This document shows, in pieces, positions 26,485 through 35,543 of a stretch of 64,000 nt of DNA. A program made the position numbers and the translations under genes. How positions within the stretch are numbered: the first letter of the stretch is position 1; the number at the start of each line of letters is the position of its first letter. The stretch is from UBA3946 sp002385755 (lineage in GTDB: Bacteria; Bacillota_I; Bacilli_A; ML615J-28; CAG-698): NCBI GenBank assembly GCA_050953085.1, contig JBMNLX010000009.1:273237-337236 (forward strand). Reading direction: 5' to 3'. The notes below the pieces were generated by a model. The model was not told where the DNA came from. It did not search any database and saw only the letters and a program-made list of their open reading frames with translations.

Positions 26485-27795
26485 GTGCTCGTTGGTTATG
26501 TGACAATCATATTTTTTTTGGCCGCAGTTTTCTGGAGTTTTAAATACCGGTTTATGCAATTTCGCGCGTTTAAGGAAACAAAGGCGGTCTTGATTAAGGA
26601 AAAAAACAAATCGTCCTACCAGACATTTATGGTATCGCTTGCCTCCCATATCGGCACCGGCAATATCGTCGGGATCTCGACCGCCGTAATCTACGGGGGC
26701 GCCGGGGCCTTGTTCTGGATGTGGGTGTTCGCCGTTTTCTCGTCAATTTTCTCGCTCGCGGAAAACACTCTCGCGCAGGTATTTAAGGAAAAAATCGCCG
26801 GGGAATACCGGGGCGGCGCTTGTTTTTATATAAAAAAAGGGATAAACAACGCTCCCTTGGCGCTCGTCTTTTCCATATGCTTGGTTTTGTCGAACACGAT
26901 CTTTTTCCAACCGATTCAGGTGAATACCGTGAGCGAGTCTTTACGGCTTGCTTTCGGGATTGATCGCTTTCTGATTTTAATCGGCCTATTCGTCTTTACC
27001 TATTTCGTGATTTTTCGGGGAACGAAAAGAATCGTCTCGTTTTGCGAGCGGATTGTTCCGGTGATGGCAATCGGGTTTATCGCCGTTACCGTCATAATCT
27101 TGCTTTGCAATATCGCGTATTTGCCGGCGATTTTCGGGAAAGTATTCCGGGAAGCGTTCCGGATCCCGGCTTTGCTTGCGGGCGCGTTCGGTTCCTGTCT
27201 CGTCGTCGGTTTTAAGCGGAGTCTCTTTTCCAACGAGGCGGGACTGGGAACGATGCCGTCGATCAGCGCGATGGCCGAGGTCGATTACCCGTTACAGCAG
27301 GGTTATATCTGCGTCGTCGGGATTTTTGTCGACACGGTTTTCCTTTGCACGCTGATGGGGCTCGTTATTCTCCTGTACGACGTTAACCCGGGCTCTTTTA
27401 CCGGTTGCGATTTAATCGTCCACGTTTTTCAGGAAATGCTCGGAAAACTCGGGAAATACTTGGCGTTTTTCTTTCTCTTTACTTTCGCGATCGCGACGTT
27501 CGTCAGCCAGTTTTATTTGGGCGAAAGCAATATGTATTACCTGATTAATAAGAAAAGGAAAAAGAAACCTTATCTTTTGTTGTATAAGTGTCTTTTCCTC
27601 GCGGGAATAATAATCGGGGTCAACAACTCGACGAAATCGATCTTTCATATCGTTGACACCGGAATAATTGTTTTGGGGATTTTTAACCTGTACGCCGTTT
27701 TTAAGTTAAGAAAGGTCTTCGAAGCGGAAATCGACCGTTTCCACGTCCGCAAAGACATGCCAGATATTGACGCCTTGACAAACGATACGCGTTGA
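26485..27795 (+). CDS. AGCS family sodium/amino-acid symporter
   Basis: A 436-residue integral membrane protein of the alanine/glycine:cation symporter family. Signature segments are SLASHIGTGNIVGISTAVIYGGAGALFWMW (core GTGNI-GI), AENTLAQVFKEK, and SNEAGLGTMPSISA in the second half. About ten hydrophobic helices are visible. It imports small neutral amino acids with Na+; the exact substrate is unknown. The GTG start at 26485 has AGGGG six bases upstream. The 3' end contains the promoter for the 6S RNA gene. It may supply amino acids to the fermentation described at 33-47 kb. Confidence 0.9.
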   Translation: MLVGYVTIIFFLAAVFWSFKYRFMQFRAFKETKAVLIKEKNKSSYQTFMVSLASHIGTGNIVGISTAVIYGGAGALFWMWVFAVFSSIFSLAENTLAQVFKEKIAGEYRGGACFYIKKGINNAPLALVFSICLVLSNTIFFQPIQVNTVSESLRLAFGIDRFLILIGLFVFTYFVIFRGTKRIVSFCERIVPVMAIGFIAVTVIILLCNIAYLPAIFGKVFREAFRIPALLAGAFGSCLVVGFKRSLFSNEAGLGTMPSISAMAEVDYPLQQGYICVVGIFVDTVFLCTLMGLVILLYDVNPGSFTGCDLIVHVFQEMLGKLGKYLAFFFLFTFAIATFVSQFYLGESNMYYLINKKRKKKPYLLLYKCLFLAGIIIGVNNSTKSIFHIVDTGIIVLGIFNLYAVFKLRKVFEAEIDRFHVRKDMPDIDALTNDTR

Positions 27796-27803
27796 TTTAT
27801 AAT
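27775..27803 (+). promoter_or_regulatory. Consensus promoter of the 6S RNA gene
   Basis: Perfect TTGACA, 17-bp spacer, perfect TATAAT. The -35 lies inside the last codons of the symporter gene and the -10 starts three bases after its stop. This is one of the two strongest promoter matches in the window, as expected for a stable RNA. Confidence 0.85.
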
Positions 27804-27807
27804 ATAA

Positions 27808-27984
27808 ATGCCTGGGAAGTTCGCCTTTTTAATATATGCGAACCGAACAAAGAAGATATGGGAAATTGAGGCATACCGGGCGTCGAAAGCTTGCTCGAAA
27901 GCAAGAATCCCGAAGGTATGCAACAAGAGATTTCCACCGTGTGGGCCTGTGGTTTCACATATCTAATAACGGCTTCCTGGGTAT
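27808..27984 (+). ncRNA. ssrS: 6S RNA
   Basis: A non-coding transcript of about 177 nt binding the housekeeping RNA polymerase. Its ends pair over 12 bp (ATGCCTGGGAAG with CTTCCTGGGTAT, including G-U pairs). The 5' end reads CTGGGAAGTTCGC, close to the conserved 6S start CTGAGATGTTCGC, and the 3' end GGCTTCCTGGG fits the conserved GGC-ATCTCGG. Inside, the RNA folds as one long rod: AGATATG/CATATCT, GGAAAT/ATTTCC, GCATACC/GGTATGC and an apical CTTGCT-CGAA-AGCAAG. A large 3'-side bubble of about 20 nt resembles the open-promoter mimic. No protein frame here has a ribosome-binding site. Confidence 0.82.
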
Positions 27985-28004
27985 AATATATTACAAATAT
28001 AAAC

Positions 28005-28045
28005 GAGAGCCTAAGAGATGTGTCTTTAAATCTTAGGCTCTTTTT
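28005..28045. terminator. Bidirectional terminator between 6S RNA and psuG
   Basis: GAGCCTAAGA (28007-28016) pairs with TCTTAGGCTC (28031-28040), followed by five T residues. The psuG stop codon lies in the loop region. Confidence 0.85.
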
Positions 28046-28958
28046 CGTTTTCTTTTAATTCTTTCGCTATCGTCGCCGCCAGGTAGGCGTTATTATACAC
28101 GAGGACGATATTGGCGTCAAGGCTCCGCCCGGCCGTCAGTTCCTTTATTTTAAACAAGAGATAGGGCGTAAGGTCCTTGCCGGTAATGTTTTCCTCGCGG
28201 GCTGTCTTCACGGCTTCCGCGATTTTCGCGTCAATCTCTTCGTTTTTCAGTTCCAATTCCTCCGGAATCGGGTTGGCGATCAACACGCCGCTTTTAATCC
28301 CGAGCTCGTTTTTGACTGAAAGATACCCGGCGATTTCTTTCGGGGTGTTAAGACGGTGATTAACGCGGTGCGGGCTTTTCGCGGTATAAAACGCGGGGAA
28401 AAAATCGGTTCGGTAACCGATTACCTCGACGCCCTTGGTCTCGAGATATTCGAGCGTTCGCGGGAGATCAAGAATCGCCTTGGCGCCGGCGGAAACGACG
28501 GCGATGTTGCATTCGGCGATCACCTCCAGGTCGTTGGAGATGTCGAATGTTTTCTCGGCGTCGCGATGAACGCCGCCGATACCGCCGGTCGCGAAAACGG
28601 GAATTCCGACCATGGCGGCGATATAAGCGGTCGCGCCCACGGTAGTGGCGCCGTCCATCTTTTTCGCGATCAAATACGGCAGATCCCTTTTCCCGGCTTT
28701 GGGAATCTCGCGCCCGGATTTGCCGAGATATTCGAGCGCGTCGTCGTCGCAACCGACGCGGATCTCGCCGCCGATGACGGCGATAGTCGCCGGGGTGGCG
28801 CCGCATTCCCGCACGATCGCCTCGACATGATTGGCCATGGCGATATTTTGCGGGAAAGGCATGCCGTGGGCGATAATCGTCGATTCCAGCGCGACAAGCG
28901 GTTTTTTGCTTAGAATCGCTTTCTTTACTTCATCGTTAAAGCGAATATGTTTGTTCAT
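28026..28958 (-). CDS. psuG: Pseudouridine-5'-phosphate glycosidase
   Basis: PsuG cleaves pseudouridine 5'-phosphate to uracil and ribose 5-phosphate, salvaging the modified base released from RNA turnover. The 310-residue protein matches family length and motifs: ALESTIIAHGMPFPQN, GATTVGATAYIAAMVGIPVFATGGIGGVHR (core ATGGIGGVHR) and the catalytic-lysine region near SAGAKAILDLPRTLE. The usual partner kinase psuK is not adjacent, although the ROK kinase at 8.2 kb or another kinase elsewhere could provide it. AGGGAGACTA precedes the ATG, and an extended -10 TGATATAAT lies upstream. Confidence 0.95.
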   Translation of the reverse strand: MNKHIRFNDEVKKAILSKKPLVALESTIIAHGMPFPQNIAMANHVEAIVRECGATPATIAVIGGEIRVGCDDDALEYLGKSGREIPKAGKRDLPYLIAKKMDGATTVGATAYIAAMVGIPVFATGGIGGVHRDAEKTFDISNDLEVIAECNIAVVSAGAKAILDLPRTLEYLETKGVEVIGYRTDFFPAFYTAKSPHRVNHRLNTPKEIAGYLSVKNELGIKSGVLIANPIPEELELKNEEIDAKIAEAVKTAREENITGKDLTPYLLFKIKELTAGRSLDANIVLVYNNAYLAATIAKELKENEKEPKI

Positions 28959-28990
28959 AATAGTCTCCCTATCTATTATATCACTATTTT

Positions 28991-29084
28991 TACCAATTAT
29001 AAATATTTGCGCGTTTTTATTCGGTTTTATTGGAAATTTTCCTTGATAATATTGACCCTAATTCTACCAATTGTCAATATATGC
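28991..29084 (+). repeat. Direct and inverted repeats in the psuG/phosphatase divergent promoter region
   Basis: Two 20-base copies of TACCAATTATAAATATTTGC-like sequence (28991-29010 and 29065-29084) match at 17 of 20 positions. The second copy overlaps an inverted repeat, ATATTGAC (29049-29056) with GTCAATAT (29073-29080). The placement just upstream of the -10 at 29108 fits an operator for the secreted phosphatase operon. Confidence 0.45.
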
Positions 29085-29104
29085 TGGTTTTTTATCAACC
29101 GTTT

Positions 29105-29113
29105 TGATATAAT
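29105..29113 (+). promoter_or_regulatory. Extended -10 promoter of the phosphatase pair
   Basis: TGATATAAT with no good -35. Transcription would start at about 29120, so the ATG at 29119 cannot be used and the start at 29137 is supported. Confidence 0.7.
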
Positions 29114-29136
29114 ATTTAATGAAAAAGGAGTTTGAT

Positions 29137-31353
29137 ATGAAGAAAGGATTCTTTTATTCTATTTTCGTTATTTTTATATTGATTTTTAGTTCGGTTACCG
29201 CGCGCGGGACCATCGGTCAGGGTTATAACGTCATGACCAACCCCGGCGAGGACATGAGGACGGAAATGAATATTAGTTGGCATTCGGACGATAAAATATC
29301 TTTTGTCCAATACACGAAAGCAAGCGATACCGATTGGAAAGACGCGCGTCTTGTTCTCGGTATGTCGGAGGAGTTTTCGGTTCCCGAAAGCCAACAATTT
29401 GGAAGCAAAACCGTGATATCGGACGGTTTTACCCCGCGTTATCATTTAAAGGTTAATTTAACCGGTTTAGAGCCTGACACCGAGTATAAGTACCGGGTCG
29501 GGCGCGATCCTTCCTTTTCGGACACCTATTATTTTAAGACTGGGTCCGGCGTCGAGCCTTTTAGTTTTTTGGCTTTCACCGACCCGCAGTACGCGAATGA
29601 TAGCGGAGCGTCGATTTTCAATAATCTCGTTCAAAAAGCCCTGGAAATCGATCCCGATATCCGTTTCAGCGTCGTATCCGGCGATTTAGTGGACAGGGGC
29701 GGGAAAATCGAGCAATGGAATATTTTGTTCCGGCAGTCGAGCCTGCGATTGATGCCGTTCGCGGTCGCGCCCGGGAATCACGAGTATTACGACGCGTCAC
29801 CAACCCCCGTTTCCTTCGATAATACCTATTATAAAGGTTTTTTCAATAATCCCGAAAACGGCGCCGAAGGCGTTTTGGGGTCCAGTTATTATTTTAAGTA
29901 TAACAACGTCCTGTTTGTCTCGATTGACAGCGAGGCGGCTGTTAACAGCGCCGCAAACAAAACCGCGCAAAAGACGTGGTTTGAGAACGTGATGAAAAGC
30001 AACCACGCCCAATATATCGTCGTTTTCATGCACCGCAGCTTTTACGGCGGCATTTATGGTTCGGTTTCCGCCGGCCTTCGCGCCGATTGGCAGGGACTTT
30101 TCGATAAATACGGCGTCGATTTGGTCTTGACCGGTCACGACCATATTTACCGGCGCACGACGCGGATTTATGAGGGCGAGGCGTCGACCGTGGATTACCG
30201 GGGAACGACATACATGATCAGCGGTTCCGCCGGCGCGAAGTACTATGATTTACAATACGAGGGAAACAACAAATATAAAGAACTTTTTGAGAAGGAATTC
30301 GCCCGGCAAAGCTCGGTGTCGATCTTTCAGGTCGGCATCGACGGGTTGAAACTTATTACCATTGGAACTTCCGGCCAGACTCTTGACGAGGTGACGCTAC
30401 CGGCCAAGCGCTCGCCGCATCCGGCCTCAGGTTTCGCGAAAGAAAGCTATCTTGACAGCGTCAAGTTGACCCTGGACTCCAAGGACCCGACGAAAGCGGT
30501 CTTTTACTGGGGGAATCAATGGTACGGTCATGTTAATTCCGCCCGCCTGCACGGCGAGGACGGAGAAGTGATCGGTCACGAGTATTTTGATACCAACAAG
30601 CTAGGCAACACGATACAAATAACCGATCTAGAACCTAATAGAACATACCAATATACTTTAAAAGTCGAGTTTAAGGACGGGACGACAGCTGAGCGGGAGA
30701 TTAGCCTGCTTACCAAGCTTTCCTACGGGAGAATCGAGAATCTCAATCTGGACGTTTCCGGCGCGACCCCCGTTTTAAATTGGCTTGCGTTTTTGGAAAA
30801 CGATCAAATTGAAAAATTCCGCGTTCTGGCAAATGATGAATTGGTCGAGGAACTCGGCCCCGCCGCGACGTCATGCGACATCGGCGGCCTTGATCCATTC
30901 CGTCTGAACGTGATCACCCTGGAGGCTGTCGACAAATTCGGCGACGTCGTCTATCGAGAATCGGTCGAGTACGGCGAGGACGTGACTTTCACGATCACTT
31001 GTCCGGACATCGAAATTGAGCTCGAACCCGGCGAGTCGAAGCGCCCGTCCGTCGTTGTCGAACCGGAAAGAGACGTGACGCTTGTTTTTGAGTCGTCCGA
31101 CCCGGAAGTCGCGATTGTCAGCGCTGACGGGGAAATAACAGCCGTCGCCCCCGGTACGGCGACTATTACCGTAAAAATAGCGGAAAAACCTGATGTTACC
31201 TGCGCTATCGCGGTTGAAGTTGTTGAGGCAAAAGAAAAACCGGGCGACGCCCCGAAGAAAAAAGGCTGTTTTGGCGGTTTTTCCGCAATAGCCGGTTTGG
31301 GGTGCCTGGGGATCGCCGCGCTTCTCCGCAGGCGCGGAAAACATAAATCTTAA
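29137..31353 (+). CDS. Secreted purple-acid-phosphatase-like metallophosphoesterase 1
   Basis: A 738-residue exported protein: signal peptide (residues 1-23), an N-terminal purple acid phosphatase Fn3-like domain (NPGEDMRTEMNISWHSD), and a metallophosphoesterase domain (about 140-385). Metal ligands visible are D149, D183 (GDLVD), N214-H215 (GNHE), H299, H334 and H336 (GHDH). The first motif is DPQ, with Q151 where many relatives have His. An Fn3-like linker and one Big_2 domain (about 628-700) follow. The C-terminus, KKKGCFGGF plus a hydrophobic stretch and RRR, looks like a sorting signal. ATG 29137 has AAAGGAG upstream. The phosphoester substrate is unknown. Confidence 0.88.
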   Translation: MKKGFFYSIFVIFILIFSSVTARGTIGQGYNVMTNPGEDMRTEMNISWHSDDKISFVQYTKASDTDWKDARLVLGMSEEFSVPESQQFGSKTVISDGFTPRYHLKVNLTGLEPDTEYKYRVGRDPSFSDTYYFKTGSGVEPFSFLAFTDPQYANDSGASIFNNLVQKALEIDPDIRFSVVSGDLVDRGGKIEQWNILFRQSSLRLMPFAVAPGNHEYYDASPTPVSFDNTYYKGFFNNPENGAEGVLGSSYYFKYNNVLFVSIDSEAAVNSAANKTAQKTWFENVMKSNHAQYIVVFMHRSFYGGIYGSVSAGLRADWQGLFDKYGVDLVLTGHDHIYRRTTRIYEGEASTVDYRGTTYMISGSAGAKYYDLQYEGNNKYKELFEKEFARQSSVSIFQVGIDGLKLITIGTSGQTLDEVTLPAKRSPHPASGFAKESYLDSVKLTLDSKDPTKAVFYWGNQWYGHVNSARLHGEDGEVIGHEYFDTNKLGNTIQITDLEPNRTYQYTLKVEFKDGTTAEREISLLTKLSYGRIENLNLDVSGATPVLNWLAFLENDQIEKFRVLANDELVEELGPAATSCDIGGLDPFRLNVITLEAVDKFGDVVYRESVEYGEDVTFTITCPDIEIELEPGESKRPSVVVEPERDVTLVFESSDPEVAIVSADGEITAVAPGTATITVKIAEKPDVTCAIAVEVVEAKEKPGDAPKKKGCFGGFSAIAGLGCLGIAALLRRRGKHKS

Positions 31354-31383
31354 AACCGAGTAACTATATTAGATGGAGGAAGT

Positions 31384-33582
31384 ATGAAGAAATTTTCAGC
31401 ATTCACGTTAATCTCGTTGGTTTCTGTCTTGCTTTTAACCTTGGTTTTCCCGGTCGGGTTAAACGCGGCCGTCAAGGAATCGTACTTTGTTTTTACCAGC
31501 CCCGGCGAAGACATGTCAACGGAAATGAACATTAGTTGGCATTCGGACGTCGAAGGGACGTTTGTCCAATACGCTCCCGCCGACGAGGAGGGCTGGAACA
31601 ACGCCGTCCGGGTAGACGGCGAGTGCAAGCCTTTCTCGCTGCCTGAGGAAATCCACGAAAGAGGCAAGATTTTCCGTACAATCGGGTTTACCGAGCGCAA
31701 CCGATGCACGGTATCGTTGAAAGATCTTGATCCCAACACCAAGTATAAATACCGCGTTGGTAAAACCACTTTCAGCGAGCCCTCTTATTTCTGGACCGGG
31801 GGGAATGTCGAACCGTTTAGTTTCCTGTTTTTCACCGACCCCCAATTCTTCAGCGATAGCACCGCCCGCACTTTCAACAACCTCGTTTACAAGGCTTTGG
31901 AGGTGGATCCCGATATCCGCTTCAGCGTCGTAACGGGCGATATCGTTGACCGCGGCGGGGATATGAATTATTGGAATTGGCTGTTTAACCAACCCTGTCT
32001 TAAGGAAATGCCGTACGCGTTTGCTGCGGGCAACCATGAATACTATGACGCCATCGGCGCCAACGTGTATTCCAACGCGTTTATGAACGCCTTTACCAAC
32101 TATCCCGCCAACGGCGCGCCGAACGTTCTCGGGTCGTCTTATTACTTCAAGTATAACAACGTCTTGTATGTTGTCGTTGACAGCGAGGCGGAAACCGTTA
32201 ACGTCGCCCGCCGTCAGGAGCAGATGGATTGGTTCGAGGAAGTAATGCGCACCAACCACGCGCAATACATCACCGTTTACATGCATACCGGAATCGGGAT
32301 GCCGCCGAACCGCAACAACGCCAAAGCGCGCTGGCTGGAACTGTTCGACAAATACGGCGTCGATATCGTTATGACCGGGCACAGCCATGTTTATTTCCGG
32401 ACGAAGCCGATTTATGATTTCGCTCCTTCGACCGATCCCGACAGGGGCACGATTTACCTGGAAGGCGGTTATTCCGGACCGAAAGCGGGAACTACGAGTC
32501 CCGGCAATCCGACTTGGTTTGAAACAAGGTTTGCTACCGCCCCGTCGGTCACGATTTTCCAGGTGACGACAAGCCACCTCTCCCTGCGCACGATTGATAT
32601 TACCGGCTTCCACCTTGACGAGGCCACGATCCCGGCGAAGCGCTCGCCGCTTCCGGCATCCGGTTTTGAAAAAGAAAGCTATCTGGATAGCATCTCGCTC
32701 ACGGTTGATGAAAAAGACCCGACGAAGGCTATCTTCTATTGGGGCAATAAATGGTACGGCCATGTCAATTACGCCCAGCTTATCGGCGAGGACGAGGAAG
32801 TAATCGGTCACGATTATCTGTATTCGAACCGCGTCGGCAATTACGTCACGCTCACCGGGCTTGAATCGAACAAAACTTACAATTATACCTTGAAAGTCGA
32901 GTTCAAGGACGGCACGGTCGTGGAACGGCCGATGACTTTAGAGACGCCAAAACTTCCTTACGGAAGAATCGAAAATCTTGAGCTTGACACATCCGGGGAG
33001 AAGCCGCTCCTAACGTGGTTCGCGTTTTTGGAGAACGACCAGATCGAGAAATACCGCGTGCTTGTCAACGACGAGCTCTTAACGGAGCTTGAGGTCGGCG
33101 CGATGTCGTGCGAGATTACCGGGCTTGATCCATACAGGAAAAATGTGATTAAGCTTGAAGCGGTAGATGTTTCAGGCGACGTCGTCTTCACGGATTTCGT
33201 TGAGCACGGGGAAGACGTGGAATTCACGCTTGCCTATCCCGAGGATGAGATTGAGCTTGAGCCCGGGAAATCAAAGACGCCCGCGGTGAGCCTTAACCCG
33301 AAACTCGACGTAACGATCGTTTATGAATCGTCCGACGAAACGGTGGCGACGGTTGACGCCAACGGCAAGATAACCGCCGTGGCCGAGGGCGAAGCCACGA
33401 TCACCGCGAAGATTCTCGAGCGTCCCGACGTCGTCGCGACGATTAAGGTCAAAGTAGCGGCCGCCGAGGAACCCGAGGATCCGGGAACCGAGAAGAAAGG
33501 CTGCTTCGGCAGCATCGCCGCGTTCGCCGGCTTGGGGTCTCTGGGACTTATCGTTCTTTTCCGCCGGCGCCGCCGGTTCTAG
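31384..33582 (+). CDS. Secreted purple-acid-phosphatase-like metallophosphoesterase 2
   Basis: A 732-residue paralogue of the preceding gene, 30 bp downstream and co-transcribed. It has a signal peptide ending near GLNAA, the Fn3-like N-domain and a metallophosphoesterase core with TDPQ, TGDIVDRGG, AGNHEYYD, MHTG and TGHSHVYFRT. One Big_2 domain lies at about 616-692. The C-terminal KKGCFGSIAAFAGLG, a hydrophobic segment and RRRRR match the sister proteins. The first metal motif again carries Gln instead of His. GGAGGAAGT precedes the ATG. The pair looks like a tandem duplication that then diverged, most strongly in loops around the active site. Confidence 0.88.
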   Translation: MKKFSAFTLISLVSVLLLTLVFPVGLNAAVKESYFVFTSPGEDMSTEMNISWHSDVEGTFVQYAPADEEGWNNAVRVDGECKPFSLPEEIHERGKIFRTIGFTERNRCTVSLKDLDPNTKYKYRVGKTTFSEPSYFWTGGNVEPFSFLFFTDPQFFSDSTARTFNNLVYKALEVDPDIRFSVVTGDIVDRGGDMNYWNWLFNQPCLKEMPYAFAAGNHEYYDAIGANVYSNAFMNAFTNYPANGAPNVLGSSYYFKYNNVLYVVVDSEAETVNVARRQEQMDWFEEVMRTNHAQYITVYMHTGIGMPPNRNNAKARWLELFDKYGVDIVMTGHSHVYFRTKPIYDFAPSTDPDRGTIYLEGGYSGPKAGTTSPGNPTWFETRFATAPSVTIFQVTTSHLSLRTIDITGFHLDEATIPAKRSPLPASGFEKESYLDSISLTVDEKDPTKAIFYWGNKWYGHVNYAQLIGEDEEVIGHDYLYSNRVGNYVTLTGLESNKTYNYTLKVEFKDGTVVERPMTLETPKLPYGRIENLELDTSGEKPLLTWFAFLENDQIEKYRVLVNDELLTELEVGAMSCEITGLDPYRKNVIKLEAVDVSGDVVFTDFVEHGEDVEFTLAYPEDEIELEPGKSKTPAVSLNPKLDVTIVYESSDETVATVDANGKITAVAEGEATITAKILERPDVVATIKVKVAAAEEPEDPGTEKKGCFGSIAAFAGLGSLGLIVLFRRRRRF

Positions 33583-33591
33583 TAAAAAACC

Positions 33592-33628
33592 AAAGCCATA
33601 ATAAAACTCGCGTTTATTATGGCTTTTA
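33592..33628 (+). terminator. Terminator after the phosphatase pair
   Basis: AAAGCCATAATAAA and TTTATTATGGCTTT form a perfect 14-bp stem with a T-rich tail. Confidence 0.9.
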
Positions 33629-33658
33629 TTCGTTTTTCCGACTTTTTGCCGTAATGAC

Positions 33659-33687
33659 TTGTAAGTAAAATGTTTTTATTATATAAT
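33659..33687 (+). promoter_or_regulatory. Promoter of the glutamate fermentation operon
   Basis: TTGTAA, 17 bp, TATAAT. The leader to glmS is about 40 nt and holds no riboswitch-sized structure. Confidence 0.75.
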
Positions 33688-33733
33688 ATATCGGGTACGT
33701 ATCAATATAAACGGAGGTAGTCAAAACAATAAG

Positions 33734-34144
33734 ATGGAGTCAATAGTCATTGGCGTTATCGGCGCCGATGTCCATGCCGTAGGCAACCGTATTATTGAAT
33801 TCACGTTGGAAAACGCCGGTTATAACGTCGTTAACGTCGGCGTTTTATCGACGCAAGAAGACTTTATTAACGCGGCGATCGAATCAAACGCGAAAATGAT
33901 TCTCGTGTCATCGCTTTACGGGCACGGCGAGATTGATTGTCGCGGGATGAGGGAAAAATGTATTGAGAGCGGGTTAAAGGATATTATCCTGTATGTCGGC
34001 GGAAATATCGTCGTCGGCAAACAAGACTTTTTTGAGGTTGAAAAACGTTTCAAGGCGATGGGGTTTGACCGGGTCTTTCCGCCGGGCACCCCGATCGAGG
34101 CGGTGCTGCCGCTAATAAAGGAAGATTTGATGAATCATGCCTAA
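33734..34144 (+). CDS. glmS: Glutamate mutase sigma subunit (B12-binding)
   Basis: The small subunit of coenzyme-B12-dependent glutamate mutase, which interconverts L-glutamate and (2S,3S)-3-methylaspartate. The 136-residue Rossmann-like protein has the cobalamin motif DxHxxG as D12-V-H14-A-V-G17, where His is the lower cobalt ligand. SSLYGHGEIDCRG and YVGGNIVVGK contribute to the cofactor pocket. GGAGGT lies 15 bases before the ATG, unusually far, but no nearer in-frame start exists. It overlaps glmL by eight bases and is first in the operon. Confidence 0.95.
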   Translation: MESIVIGVIGADVHAVGNRIIEFTLENAGYNVVNVGVLSTQEDFINAAIESNAKMILVSSLYGHGEIDCRGMREKCIESGLKDIILYVGGNIVVGKQDFFEVEKRFKAMGFDRVFPPGTPIEAVLPLIKEDLMNHA

Positions 34145-35543
34145 ATACTTGTTGGCGGATATCGGCTCGACTTACACGAAACTAACGGCCGTCGATCTAG
34201 GAAAGGGCGACATTATCGGGACGGCCCGTCATTATACCACCGTTAATACCGACGTCCGAATCGGTTACGAGAAGGCTTTCGCGCTCTTGGCCGAAAAAAC
34301 GCACGTCATGGAATATGACAAGGTTTTCGCGTCCTCATCGGCCGCCGGCGGTTTGAAAATGGCGGCGATCGGCTTGGTCGAGGAGTTGACGGTCGAGGCG
34401 GCCAAGCGGGTCTGCCTCGGAGCCGGCGGGAAAGTTAATTTGGTCTATTCGCATCATATCACGAAAAAGGACGCGGAAAGCATCCGCGACGGCGATATCG
34501 ATATCGTTTTGCTCGCGGGCGGCACCGATGGCGGGAACGAGGACTGCGTTCTTTATAACGCCCGGATGCTCGGCGAAGCGGGGGTGAAAATCCCCGTCGT
34601 TTACGCCGGGAACCGCGCCTGCCAGGATCAAATCCAGGCGATTTTCAAGGAATATAATATCCGCGGCTGGATTTGCGATAACGTCATGCCGCGGCTGAAC
34701 GTTCTTAATATCGAAAGCGCCCGCAAGGTCATCCAGTCGATTTTCATGAATAATATTACCGAGGCCAAGGGCATCAAGAAAATCGAGACGGAGTTTGCCG
34801 AGGGAATCGTGCCGACGCCGTACGCCGTGTTAAAGGCGGCGGAGCTTTTAAGCCGCGGTTACGCGGACGAAACGGGCTTGGGGGAAATCGTCGTTATCGA
34901 TATCGGCGGGGCCACGACCGATTTTTATTCGGTCTGCAGCGGAATGCCGAAACAGGCGAATGTTTTCGTTCACGGGCTCGAGGAACCGTTCGCGAAACGG
35001 ACGGTAGAGGGCGATTTGGGAATGCGCTATTCCGCCCCCGGGATAATCAAAAACTTAAGCGAGGAAACAATCAAAAAATATCGGGAACGGGGAATCGACC
35101 TTTTGCGGGAAGCGGAGTTCCGTCATTCGCGCCCCGCGTTTCTCCCGCGGGACGAACGGGACGAATATGTCGATTCCGTGCTCGCGAAACTATGCGTCGA
35201 TATCGCGACTTCCCGGCACGTCGGGACGTTTTCAACGGTTTATACCCCGCTCGGAGTGATGCATTATCAAACGGGCAAGGATCTATCGGACGTGAAATAT
35301 ATCGTCGGGACCGGCGGCGTCATCATATACGACCGCCACGCTTACGACATTTTAAAATCGGCGCTATACGACGCGAGCAAACCGACGGAACTCAGGCCGC
35401 GCAAGCCGGCGTTTTTGCTTGACGGCGATTACCTTACCTCGGCGATGGGGCTTTTGGGTCGTCACCACCCGGAGATCGCCTTGCGCATCATGAAAAAAAG
35501 GTTTAGAAAAATTGTGGGGAACGATTATGAATCTGCGAAATGA
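34137..35543 (+). CDS. glmL: GlmL/MutL, glutamate mutase reactivation protein
   Basis: A 468-residue ASKHA-fold ATPase encoded between the two mutase subunits in glutamate-fermenting clostridia. It is believed to exchange damaged cobalamin or chaperone the holoenzyme. Phosphate-binding segments are visible: LLADIGSTYTKLTAVDLG at the N-terminus, LLAGGTDGGNEDC near residue 120, and VVIDIGGATTDFYSVC near 250. It overlaps glmS (8 bases) and glmE (17 bases), so translation is tightly coupled. Confidence 0.92.
   Translation: MPKYLLADIGSTYTKLTAVDLGKGDIIGTARHYTTVNTDVRIGYEKAFALLAEKTHVMEYDKVFASSSAAGGLKMAAIGLVEELTVEAAKRVCLGAGGKVNLVYSHHITKKDAESIRDGDIDIVLLAGGTDGGNEDCVLYNARMLGEAGVKIPVVYAGNRACQDQIQAIFKEYNIRGWICDNVMPRLNVLNIESARKVIQSIFMNNITEAKGIKKIETEFAEGIVPTPYAVLKAAELLSRGYADETGLGEIVVIDIGGATTDFYSVCSGMPKQANVFVHGLEEPFAKRTVEGDLGMRYSAPGIIKNLSEETIKKYRERGIDLLREAEFRHSRPAFLPRDERDEYVDSVLAKLCVDIATSRHVGTFSTVYTPLGVMHYQTGKDLSDVKYIVGTGGVIIYDRHAYDILKSALYDASKPTELRPRKPAFLLDGDYLTSAMGLLGRHHPEIALRIMKKRFRKIVGNDYESAK

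Noticed and set aside
27836..28036. Plus-strand frame of 66 codons
   Set aside because: Inside the 6S RNA and the following terminator; no ribosome-binding site.
31516..32811. Minus-strand open frame of 431 codons
   Set aside because: It lies wholly antisense to the second phosphatase gene, has no ribosome-binding site, and its composition is the mirror of codon bias in the real gene.
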